From positions 95,332,294 to 95,396,293 of the forward strand of contig NC_135712.1 in NCBI RefSeq assembly GCF_964656455.1: a stretch of DNA of 64,000 nucleotides, read 5' to 3'. Under the pieces are notes generated by a model. The model searched no databases. It had not been told where the DNA came from and saw only the letters and a list, made by a program, of their open reading frames with translations. The DNA is from Halichoerus grypus. Taxonomy: Eukaryota > Chordata > Mammalia > Carnivora > Phocidae. This document shows, in pieces, positions 24,301-36,300 of this stretch (its first letter is position 1; every line of letters starts with the position of its first letter). The position numbers and the translations under genes were made by a program.

Positions 24301-27300
24301 TATAGCCTCACATTGTAGGCCTGGGAAAACTGTCCTACCGCTATTGGAGGGGGGAATTTGTATCAGGCAAGAACTCAGTGCCAGGGGAAAGAAAATATAC
24401 TTAGAATTTTTAAGCAGGTAAGTGGGGTTTCTCTCTGTCTCTTCTTTTATTTCCTGAGTTGTCTTTGCAATTGAAATACCTTTTGGGGTCCATGGAAATT
24501 ATTCGTGCCATGAGAAGTAGGGTTTGTACTAATTTTGATAACTTTAATTTGTGGAGAGACTCAAATCTTATACTATCCCTGCCTGTTACATTTTATTCCT
24601 GAGGACTTGCTTACTACAGAAATACTTCATTTTTAACTCCTGAGTAATTAGAAATCCTTAACTTCCACACTGTGTAGCTTCCTTAAAAGTATTTAAACTA
24701 CCGAACCAGATTGTATTGGAATGGCAAGCTGAATCCATGTCACATCCCAAAATGATAGAATTTTTGTTGATTTGGCGTACTATACTGTCAAAATTCAAAA
24801 CAAATCCTAAAAATAGTTGTGTGAAGTTGTAGATATGACACTAATGGAATCAAAAGCCAGAAAAATCTCAAGGCTTTATGCATGATTTTTTTTCTCCACA
24901 AATAGAAACTGTGTACAATTTGAGAGAAGAGAATAGACAGCTAAGGAAGGCACACCAGGACATGCATACACAGCTTCAAGACGTCAAGGTAAAACAAACC
25001 CGGGCATTTGACTGCTTAGTATTGGCCTGCTTTACTTTGTAGAATAGCTTTACAAGTCATTCCCTAATTGACCTGCATTCAAATCCACATTGTTATTTTG
25101 GACTTTGCATAAACTGGATTGTGCCCACTACTTTTACCGCATCGCATTGTAAGCTAAAAGATGGTCTGAAAATCCAAACATTTTCATTAGTACCGAAATG
25201 ATTCTTTGGCTAGATGGTTGCATTTTAATAAGTTTTTTATTTATAAAGGTTTATTAATAATGAAGTATTTGTTCCTTTGGTTTTGATTTCATTGTAAGGG
25301 ATTGTGATATTTAGGTAGCACGTTTTAGATTTCAGAATACTATCTTATTATCTATCGTCTTCTCTCTACAATGATTTTTAAACTCAGCAAGTGCTGCAAG
25401 AACAACAAACAAGCAGGCGAGCAAGCTACGTTTGGGTGCTCATAGCACTGTCAGCCGAAGAAGAATCTGTCTTAGAATGTTAAATCTCAACATGTAAAAT
25501 TCTTTTTTGTGTAGCAACAGCATAAGAATTTACTCTCCGAGCATGAACAACTTGTAGTGACTTTGGAAGACCACAAGAGTGCGCTAGCTGCTGCACAGGT
25601 TAGAAGGGTAGCAGCCTCTATGGGTTCTCCTTACAATCTGCTTAACATTTCCCAATTCCTTTATGCATGTAGTCTCTTACAAGCCAATCTTCAGTGAGTT
25701 CTTAGGACAGAGCTCTCCTGATCCTGAGGATCATGCATGCTTTCAAAATTCAATCAAGAGAATATTAAATAAGCCTTTGATTATTTTTTTGCACTGGTAG
25801 TGTGGTTGGTACCTATGACTATTTCTACCCTCCACCAGCCCCAACATGCAATGGTCAAATGCTTGTTTAAACCACAGAAATTATCCCATATATATGGTCT
25901 TCCGCCACTCTCTGACCTGTGGTAACTCTTCTTAGAGGATCTATAGGATTTTATGATGCTAGCTACCAAATAAATTATTGTCAGACTTTTTCTTCCATCC
26001 CTCCCTCCCTTGCTTCCGTATCCCAGCCTACACACACTCCTTTTAGGACTAGCCTTATGTGTTCTTGGCCAAATTACAGAAAATAAGAGATCTCATGTCA
26101 ATGGAGAAGGAAAAACAAGAGTCGTAAGTTCCGTTTTTCAAAGCCTAGAACAGTCCCTGGCACAAAGTAAACCCTCAGTGGTTATTTACTGAATGTACAA
26201 ACGAACGAATACAAGTGTTGGAGAGCTTATTAAAGAATACCATACTGTGTTTTACAGCTTTCTAGGAGAAGCAAACAAACAGGAATGGCTAGCTGAGTCA
26301 CTAGGTTTGTACTTCTCTTCAGTTGGAAGAACTAAGAGGAAAACCAGCTATCTGTCCTTACCAGGAGACCATTTTTTTTGTATTATATTTTGTCTTTATA
26401 AAATTAGGAAAAGTATAACATGCTGGGCCTTGACGCATCTCATTGGCTGTAGCATCTGTATTTGTGGGACTCCTTTTCAAGGTAGTCATTGATTATCCCC
26501 CTATGAAACTGTGGCTGTGTGGTAATTTTTTACAGGTGTACAGATTAAATTGACTTTAGGAGATTATTTCATTCAAAACGCTCTTTATAAAATTTTTACC
26601 AAATACTATTTTATTTGAGGCTGCTTTTCATGCTGAGAAATGTGACAAACCAATTTGAATATTCTGTGTGCTATGATGGCCACAAATATTAGACTAAGCA
26701 GCAATTTGAAAATCCAGAGAAATGTAAATTAAAATAATGCATTTAATGACCAAGACTGAATTCTGTAGTAAGCACACCGGCAGTATTATGGACAAGATTT
26801 TGTAATGCAAAAAAATATTTTTATGTAACTTATGTATAGTATTCTATTTCTTTAAAAATATATTCTGCTCCTTTGAGAAGGGGCTCAAGTTGTCCTGCCC
26901 ACCAACCACCCCCTTTAAATCATTATGCCAGAACTAGGTGTAGTACTTAGAGTCCCACCTCAGATCCCCATATTAATACTTTCCCTGGGTCTCCTTAGAA
27001 AATAAATGCTGCTTCAAGCATCTACATTTCTTATGTAAATCATCTTATGAGACTGTGACTTGACATCCTGATTTTTTCTTAAAGATTTATTTATTTATTT
27101 GAGAGCATGAGTGGTAGGAGGGGCAGAGGGAGAGAGAGAATCTTGAGCAGACTCTGAGCTGGAGCATGGAGCCTGACACGGGGCACGATCTCACGACCCT
27201 GAGATCATAACCTGAGCTGAATCCAAAAGTTGGATGCTCAACCGACTGAGCCACCCAGGTGCCCCAACAACCCAATTTTTAAATGTAGTTGAGTGGGGGG

Positions 27301-30300
27301 ACAGGAAGAACAGAGTAGAGGGACGTGTGAGTGGCTCAGTTAAGCGTCTGCCTTCAGCTCAGGACTTGATCCCAGGGTCCTGGGATTGAGTCCCACATCG
27401 GAACCCTGGCTCAGCAGGGAGCCTGCTTCTCCCTCTCCCTCTGCCGCTCCCCCTGCTTGTGCCCCCTCTTTCTCTCTCTGACAAATAAATAAATAAAATC
27501 TTTAAAAAAAAAAAAGAACAGAATAGAATTTTGAGTTTACAGTGTGTCAAGGATCATCATAAGAACTTTTTATACAGGACTTTAGTGTTCACAGTCAACT
27601 GAGTTATATAACATTGTGTCCTTTTTATTTTTTTTAATTTATTTTTTTTAACATTGTGTCCTTTTTATAACTAAATAAAAGGAGGTCAAAGGGAAATAAA
27701 ACAGCTGGCCCAAGATCAGCGACCAGACTGAGCTTAGAGTTTAGGTGCTCTTGACATCACGGTCATGTGTAACTCTTAAACTGGTGTTTTTGGAGACTAT
27801 CCTGCATCACAGTTACCTGGCCTTGCCCCAGACCTACTGAATCATAATTTCTAGGGTGAGGGGCCCAGGAGATTGCACTTTTAACATGATCCTTTCGTGG
27901 TTCTCAATTCACACTAATATTTGAGAACTAAGCATAACTGCTTTCAAATATAATATCTCTAGGAGGAGGAGAAAGAAGAAATATTTATTAAAAGTATCAC
28001 TATGTGGATGTCTTTTTTAAAATTTTTCTTTGGGGACACCTACGTGGCTCAGTCGGTTAAGCGTCTGCCTTCGGCTCAGGTCATGATCTCAGGGTCCTGA
28101 GATCGAGTCCCGCATTGGGCTCCCTGCTCAGTGGGGAGCCTGCTTCTCCCTCTGCCTTCTGCTCCCCCTGCTTGTACTCTCTCTCTGACAAATAAATAAA
28201 ATCTTAAAAAATAAAAAAATAAAAATTTTCTTTGACCTCCAAAGTTGGTTTGCAAATGTTTTGGTAGATTTCTGGGATAAGGGCCACTATTAGCCATATG
28301 GCATACCTTTGTACAAATTACAAGGATGCACTCCTCTGAGATAGATTTAGCAAGAAAACTTCTTCACCTTTGTGTGAACTGGAAAAAAATAAAAAGGCCC
28401 CCCTTCGTTGGGGTGGAAGAGCACTCTGCCAGGGTGCACGGCTAGGGCAGTGGGGGTGCCAGCTGGGTTCCAGCCTCCACTCACCCGCTCTGCTGCGCCC
28501 ACTGGCTGGAAACTTGTCCAGAATGGATTTCTGTGTTTCTTGGATGTGTTTATGTAGGTGTGTGTTTATACACACAGCATTTCTGTTTTAGGGTAACAGT
28601 GTTGGTGCATATGATGAGCTAAGTATGAGCAGTGTCTATTGATTTTCTTAGTGAAGGTATTTGATTTTTTTTCTGTCTTTCTAGCTCCTTGTATTAAAAA
28701 TATCGTGCATGCACACACACATACACACCATCACCACATATACACAGATACACCTGGATGAGTGTATTGTAGTTTAATACTTACATTAGCGCCTTTATCA
28801 CTTTACAAGAAAGGAGGTTCACAATTGAGGAATAAAAATCTAGGCTCATTTCATGCCTATGCTATTGCTTTCCTAAATCTTCAGAGCACAATACCAAAAG
28901 CATTCTGGAAAGTTAGGGACCCTATTTGAGCACAGGTTGATGGCGGGGGGTGGGGGGGCAGGTGGCCTGAGTGATTTTATAAATAAATAACTAAGTATAT
29001 ATATATACTTAGTTACTTATTTTGAACTTATGATTCCTTTTCACTGAAAAACGTTACTCAGACCATATTGGTAAAAGATATCTGCACTTGTATTTATATA
29101 ATTGTGTGAATTTTTAAACAGATATTTTAATGCTATAAAACTGATTGCAAACTGTGTTTTAATAATGATATTTATACCAGAAAGTTATTTATAAAAATTC
29201 TGACTGTTTAACATAGCATGAAAAGCTAACATCTGTCTTAGATTTTTTTTTCTCTGTTCCCTTTATATCTAATTCTCATTTGCATGTGCTTAAAAATGGT
29301 TAAGCATGTCCAAGTAAGAATAGCTAATGCATGGAAATAATCTGCATATTTTTCCTAACTTGTACTTAGGTATAATATTTTAGTCTAGTCTTCCAGTGAA
29401 CCCTAGTGTCCATCCATGAACGATATCTCTTTCCCTCCTCAAATTGTACAATTTGTATCCAATTGTGCAATTTATACACAGACACAAGTTGCAGAATATA
29501 AACAATTGAAAGATACTCTGAATAGGATTCCAAGCCTTCGAAAGCCAGAGAAAGCAGAGCAGCAGAATGTTACCCAGGGGACACATTCTCCACGAGGTGA
29601 CAACACAGCGAGGGAGGACGCAGTCGGAGAGCCGGAGGTAAGAGGCGTGAACTGGTATTCTGTGATGGGGTCACTTTCCCCGTCAAGCTGTTATCAGGTG
29701 AACTGCTCTAAATATTGCCAACTCTGCCTCCAGAACAGTGGTTCTCAAATTTTAGCATATATCAGAGTCCCCAGCAGAGCTGTTAGAACGCAGATAGTTG
29801 GGCCCTAGGCCAGAATTTCCAGTTCAGTTATTTTGGGATGAGGCCTGAAGATTTGCATTTCTAACTGATTCAGCTGGTCTGGGGAGGACGCTCAGAGAAC
29901 TACTGCTATAGTATTTTCTGGGAAAGACTTTACTGGCTTTGTTTATTTTTTTGGAAGGGGCTGTTATATCTGAATTTTTAAATTTTCTTTTTGTTCTTGT
30001 TGTTTGGCTTTTTGGGGGGTAGAGTGAGAAGTTTAAATGATCATGAGGCTGTTCTATGACAGCCCACTCAAGTATTAGAGTTGGTAATGTAGTTGAACTT
30101 GATGCAGTGCTAGGTCCACACAGAACAAGCCAAAAATTGTATTTAAGAGGTCTTTATAAAACTATCAAAGGTATGAGTGCTAGTCTCTTAATCCACTTTT
30201 TTTTTTTTTTTTTTTTTTGCATTCCTGCTCTTCATAAAAATTGAGCCTTGCTTAAGAGTGTCTCCTAAGTGGGACATCAAAAGTAGGGTCACCCTTATCC

Positions 30301-33300
30301 TCAAGTCTAACATAGTTGTTTTAATCACATGCATAATACAAATGGCAAATATGGGTGTCTTTCTCCCTGAAAAAGTTGTTTTTAACAGTGAATGTTTGAG
30401 AGGATGTGTCCTGCATGACCATCTTACGGGAGTAATTAAGTTGCTGTGAGTAGACTTGATCGAAGTCTTTAGTCTTGCAGAGCATTCCTTCACAGACAGA
30501 ACCTTCTGTGTCTTCATGGACCCTTCTTTGTTACTATTAAGAAAACATGACCAGATTCCTGGCCTGGGTATTAGTCCTCTTCCCTGTCCTAGTCTGACTA
30601 CCTGTTTCCTGGATTAATTAATCTTTTAATGACTCAGACCTTTAGTTTTTTCATCTGTGAGGTGGAGATAGTAGTTATCTGCTATAACCTTTCTCACAGG
30701 AATTCTGTGGAGATAAATGGCAGGTATTTGAAAGCACTTAAGGCTCTTCAGAGAAATATTTCATATTTCTCTAAGTCAGAGCAGTATTATGTCCAACCTG
30801 CCAGGTATGTGAGGACGTTGGTAAGACATACATCTCCAGAAGTTGTCCTCAGATGTCTGAGAGAGGACTTTCTTCCTCCATTTATTTATTTACTTACTCA
30901 TTCATTCATTCATTCATTCATTCTGATTTCTTAGTTATAGTTCTGCCAATTTAAGAAGAGGGCTTCCCATTTATTTCAATTTGGAGGAGCAATCTGACCA
31001 AATAAGTTATTTTTCCCAATAAATAAGGTTGGAGGTGGGAAGGAGTGATAAATTTTCGTATGATATTATATCATCTTTTTTTTTGCCCCTCTTTTCTAAG
31101 TAATGAAGATCACGTGGAAATCTCTGAAATTTTAAATCCAGGAACACCAATTTAAACCAACCAATTTTAGAAGAGGATTTCTCTGTAAAAAAAGACATTT
31201 TTTTATGTTGAATTTTATGTATTAACAATACAAAATATTTACAAAGGATTCCCTCTGATTTATGAAGAAATACTACTCTAATATGTTAAAAAATATTTTA
31301 TTGTATGGGGCACCTGGGTGGCTCAGATGGTTGAGCATCTGCCTTCGGCTCGGGTCATGATCCCAGGGTCCTGGGATCGAACCCCACATCGGGCTCCCTG
31401 CTCCTTGGGAAGCCTGCTTCTCCCCCTCCCTCTGCCACTCCCCTTGCTTGTGTTCCCTCTCTCGCTGTGTCTCTCTCTGTCAAATAAATAAAATCTTTAA
31501 AAAAAAAAATATATATATATATATATTTTATTGTATCTGGTTTAATGGGCACAAATATTTTTAGCTAACATGGATGCCTATTAGTAATGGCATTCTTTTT
31601 TTTAATTAGTCAGTAAAAAATAAACGCAACTCATCTTCAATTTGATCTTGTCCTTCTCTTTCCAAATCATTATATTTTTTAAAAGTTCTATTCTTAATTT
31701 AAGTAAGCTCTACACCCCTCCCCCACCCGTGGGGCTCAAACTCACAACACTGCGATCAAGAGTCGCATGTTCTGGGCGCCTGTGTGGCTCAGTTGTTTAA
31801 GCGACTGCCTTCGGCTCAGGTCATGATCCTGGAGTCCCGGGACTCTCAGGTCATGATCCTGGAGTCCCGGGATTGAGTCCCCCATCGGGCTCCCTGCTCA
31901 GTGGGGAGTCTGCGTCTCTCTGTCTCTCCCCCTCTCATGCTCTCTCTCTATCACTGTCTCTCTCAATAAATAAATAAAACTCTTAAAAAAAAAAAAGAGA
32001 GTCGCATGTTCTTGCAACTGAGCCAGCCAGGTGTCCCACTTTTCAAATCATTATTGAAAACAAAATTTACATTGAAGAAAATTACATAAACACCTCATCA
32101 CTTGAAGGTTGAGGGGTTTTTCCTTTTTGTTTTAAGGGAAAACAGGAGTTAGATTGCTTTTGAGGGACAGGTCTGCTGAGATGTGGTCACGTATAGGCTT
32201 TACTTTTAAATTACTTACTGTATTCTTCCCGGGATGAAATTGTGCTTATGTTATCTCTATTTTATAGGTGAGATTACAGAGTGAGAAGAGTTAAGTGACT
32301 CCATTGCAGCCATACTTTTCAGTCAGGACTCTGTATTTCTAGACTCCAGGATTTTGCTTATGTTGTAACCCCATAGACATGGTAATAAAGAGATTATATC
32401 ACTGCTTTCAAAATGGAAGAGTGTCATTTCCAGTGATGTGCTTGGCCTAGGTGTCTCGAAATAGTGTTGGGTGGCAGACGCATGAAGCAGTTCCTAGAAG
32501 AACGGAAGAAACAAAACTTTACCCTCCCACCCGGAAGGAGGCAGAGTTTCAGGTTCCGGCGGAGCCGAAGCAGCATGAAGCTGAAGGCAGAGAGCCCGAG
32601 GAGCGGCAGGTGGAAGAGGAGCATAGAAAGGCCCTGGAGGAGGAGGCGATGGAGCAGGTCGGGCAGGCCGAACGTCTGGAGGAGGAGCATGATCCATCAC
32701 CCGAGGAACAGGATCGGGAATGGAAGGAACAGCGTGAACCTCGAGAAGAAGCCAACCTTCTGGGAGGGCACGCGCCCAACGAGGTACGAGGTCATCCGCT
32801 TCATGTCCACCAGGGTTATGTTTTGTCGCCTGGGACGGGGAGCGTGGCTTTGTTCTTAAATATTGAAAAAGCCTCCCCATAGATGACAGTCCCTAAAATA
32901 AAATCTGAGTGAGTTCGCTAAATGTTATATGCACGTATTTTAGTTTTCTGTTGTCATGCTCATAGCATAGCTGCCCAGGTAGTTCAGAAAGGTGCCTGGG
33001 GGAAGGAGAAGGCTGTTGGTGTGTGTATTTTCTTTGTCAGTAGTTCCAAACAAGGGAGCTCCGTGCTGCCCTCCCTTGAGCAGTAAGAGGAGGGATGAGC
33101 GCCTGCTTGGGCACTTCCTGGAGCGTGCTCAAGTCCCACGGGCATCGTGAGGCCGAGAAAGGTCTCATTTTCTGTGATCAAAAGTCTCCTTTTCCCTGTT
33201 CATTTACTATCAAATGGTAGGTTGGCTTTTGCACATTCATCTTCAAGGTGGTTATTGTTGTCAAAAGTCTGATCTTATCACTTAAGGATGCCCCACTGGG

Positions 33301-36300
33301 GGAGTATGTATGTGTAACCAGGCTCTGCTCAGGCTCCCCCTACAGAGCACGCCCCTCTTACATAAATAAGGTTTTTTCCCTTTAAAAAATCCATTATTAT
33401 TAGAAATCATACTCATAAAAGAACTTGAAACAACCCTGAACGCAGAAGCTGAGCTGTCTCTTCTTCTGCTGTCTCTAAACGGATACCTAACGGTGGGCTA
33501 CTTGGCCTTTACATAGATGCTGATCACCTTTTATTTATGACTCTGAAGTTGTGTTTGGCCCTAGACTTTCTAAGACTTCAAGCTGGTTGAGGCTTTAGGC
33601 TGAGTAGATGTGAAGGCCTCTATCGCACTTCTATATTGTTGCAAACTTAGCATGGAGAAGCCTCTGCCGGTCTTGTGTCCCTCATAGCTTTCTTCAAAAG
33701 TAATCGCCCTCGTGGGTTTGATTTTCCTTACCCCTGCACCTTCTTTCCGTTGGTGAAAATTGCGTGTGCTTGTGTTGGTTGAGAGAGAGGGTGGCAGAGG
33801 AGAGAGCAGCAGGTAGCTCAGTGGGAAGCAGAGTTTAAGAATTCCTGTATCAGTTTTTCCTTTCGTCAGAAGGTATTATGTTCGCCCCCATTCTCTTTTT
33901 CTTTGAAGAAAGTTGTTCTCTGCCTCTCCACCCTTACCTGAAATTTGGCTTTTTTTGCTTGCTTGCTATGGTTAACCTGAGGCTGGCTGTGCATTCCTAG
34001 AATTAATTGGTGTCCCTGCATCTTAAACTCTTCATGGAAAATCCTTAGCCACAGCTTTAGCCCACAAATTGCCCCAACTAATGGGAGGTCACCAAGTGCC
34101 CCCTTAGGGCAGAGCCTCTTGAACATAACATTTAATTAAGGCCCCAAACTGATTTTTTTCTGTTGTGCCCTCTTCCACGTGAGAGGGAGCACATTGAAAA
34201 TCTGCCACAATGCCAGGAAATCAGGAAGATCAGTAGCTGAAAGAAGCCAAGGGCGACTAAGGGAGTTGGGAAATAGGAGTTCTGGCTCTGGGTGACCTCG
34301 GAGCCAGGGTGTAATCACAGTTCACCCGACAGATGGGGATTAAGGAAACAAGCCAGCCCTGCCTCCCGAGTTTGTCGTGAGAATCAGAGGAAGAGAGAAC
34401 CCAGAGGTCCCGACCACCCTTGCTCAGCACCTGCTCGTTTTCCCTCAGGTATATCCTTCAGCCAAGCCGGTCACCAGGTTCCGGTCGCCGCCTGAGGAGC
34501 AGTTGGAAGCGCGGAGAGTGGCCGCCAGGCGGGCGGAGGAGGCCCAGCCGCGGAGGGAGCAGCCGGAGGCTCTGCACCAGCAGAGGCTGCAGGGACACTT
34601 GTGGAGGCCGCAGCAGCAGCTTCTCGCCAGAGAGGTGGCCCGGCAGAGGCAGGCCGGCCCGCAGGAGGGGCGGCCGCGGCCCCCGGAGCAGCCCCGGTAG
34701 CCTCCTCCTGATGGGCGCAGACAGCCCCTCCTCTTGTTCTCTTTGGTTTTATTTATTTATTTATTTTTATTTATTTTAAAGATTTTATTTATTGATTTGA
34801 CAGAGAGAGAGACACAGCAAGAGAGGGAACACAAGCAGGGGGAGGGGGAGAGGGAGAAGCAGGCTTCCCGCGGAACAGGGAGCCCGATGCGGGGCTCGAT
34901 CCCAGGACCCTGGGATCATGACCTGAGCCGAAGGCAGACGCCTAACGACTGAGCCACCCAGGTGCCCCATCCCCTTGTTCTTATAAGCAGGTGGCAAACA
35001 GTTTTGTGTATTTATTACCCGTGAGCTTGAGTGTCTCCTGTGGCTGGGGCAAAACAACAGCTTGAGAATTAAATTTCCAAATATTTAATTTCTAAAATAA
35101 TCAACATTTTTAACCCCTGATTAAAAATGTTAGGTCTCCCAGCTTAGTTTAGGTCTCAAAATAACTAGCAGATTTTGTGCTAACTTTATTGTGCTTTATC
35201 ACACGTGAAAGGTGTTTTATCTCTTTTAAAGTATCCTTTGAAATTGTATCTGGAATCTTTATGAAACCTAATAGCACAAGGTTGAAAAAAAATTTATGAC
35301 TTTTTAAAAAACGTTGAAAAATTTGTTTATCGCTACCTTTAAATATAAATTACTTATGGCCAGTTGTGCCACTTAATCTGTCACTGAATTGATAACGTTT
35401 GTGTCCTTTACAGGCAGCAAGCTCATTATGATGCTATGGATCATGATATCGTTCAGGGAGCCGAGGACCAGGGCATCCAAGAAGAGGAAGGAGGTGGTGA
35501 GGCTTCTTAGATGATGGATATGTTAATAAGATTACTTGGTAACATGTAATATCAACTCAGAGTAGTGCGCACGTCTGAGTACACACAAAGGAGATCTGTG
35601 TACTGTGTGTCTTTTTTTGTTGTTGCTGTTGTGTTTTTAGTATTCCTCCCAACCAGTGCACATTGGTGGCCCAGACAGCTTGAGATCATCTATTTCCTTT
35701 CTAATGTTTTTCCCGTCGTTTAAGCTTTTTTGTATACTTTTTGTATACTGAATTGTTATTTCTGACACATTATCATAGGGCTGTTATACTCTGGGAAATG
35801 GCTCCATTTTCACCTTACCTTGGAAGCCTTTGGATCATTGCCTTTAAAAGTTTTTCAAATTAAGGCAATAGTAGCTTTCACTTGTGGTGAGCATCTCCTA
35901 TGTATTTTATCAAATATCACTTACTGTATAATAGAACTAGAGAGTAACAGTCTCTCTGGCAAATCTAACACTCAGATATGTATCCTTTTTTTAAAGAGCC
36001 TACAAGAAGGTGATTACCCAAACTCCCTCTATAGCCTGTTCTGATACTTTATAGCCCTTCTAGTCAAGAAATTGTTTTCCTTATGTCCCCCTGTACAGCA
36101 CTTTAAGGTTTTTTGTTCCATTATCAGTAAGACGAGAGAACAGTTTGTTCTCTTATTTATTTAATGAATCCCTTGGTACACTTGAACCTGATGGTAAGTT
36201 ACCTTACATCCTTATTTTCTTTTTCTTTTTTTTTTATTAATTTTATTATGTTATGTTAGTCACCATACAATACATCATTGGTTTTTGATGTGGTGATCCA

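Larger units (their letters stand above)
21054..24905 (+). other. GOLIM4: GOLIM4 intron w4-w5
   Basis: The intron contains a MIR in sense orientation near 21.47-21.70 kb, a second MIR in antisense at 22.83-23.04 kb and a long TG-rich array at 23.07-23.56 kb. The part from 23.6 to 24.9 kb shows nothing nameable apart from a short A/G run near 24.1 kb. Confidence 0.8.
25599..29481 (+). other. GOLIM4: GOLIM4 intron w6-w7
   Basis: The intron holds an L2-like 3' end near 26.1 kb, three Can-SINEs (27.07-27.26 antisense, 27.32-27.52 sense, 28.03-28.22 sense), a tail-only insertion at 27.6 kb, a MER5A-like remnant near 27.8 kb, a CA-rich tract near 28.7 kb and a perfect palindrome at 28988-29015. 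A short GC-richer patch near 28.39-28.52 kb has no identity I recognise. Confidence 0.8.
29638..32450 (+). other. GOLIM4: GOLIM4 intron w7-w8
   Basis: The intron contains a MER5A-like remnant (29.74-29.91 kb), a poly-T run near 30.2 kb, a short ATTC run near 30.90 kb, and Can-SINEs at 31.31-31.52 and 31.77-31.997 kb, the second nested in an older SINE. The rest is unremarkable. Confidence 0.8.

Noticed and set aside
30199..30222. Poly-T run as a SINE or L1 tail
   Set aside because: No SINE or L1 body and no target duplication are attached, so it was left as a simple homopolymer.
32424..32880. Several open frames on both strands overlapping exon w8
   Set aside because: Only the frame continuing the GOLIM4 reading phase matches the protein. 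The others are shadows of low-complexity GC-rich codons.
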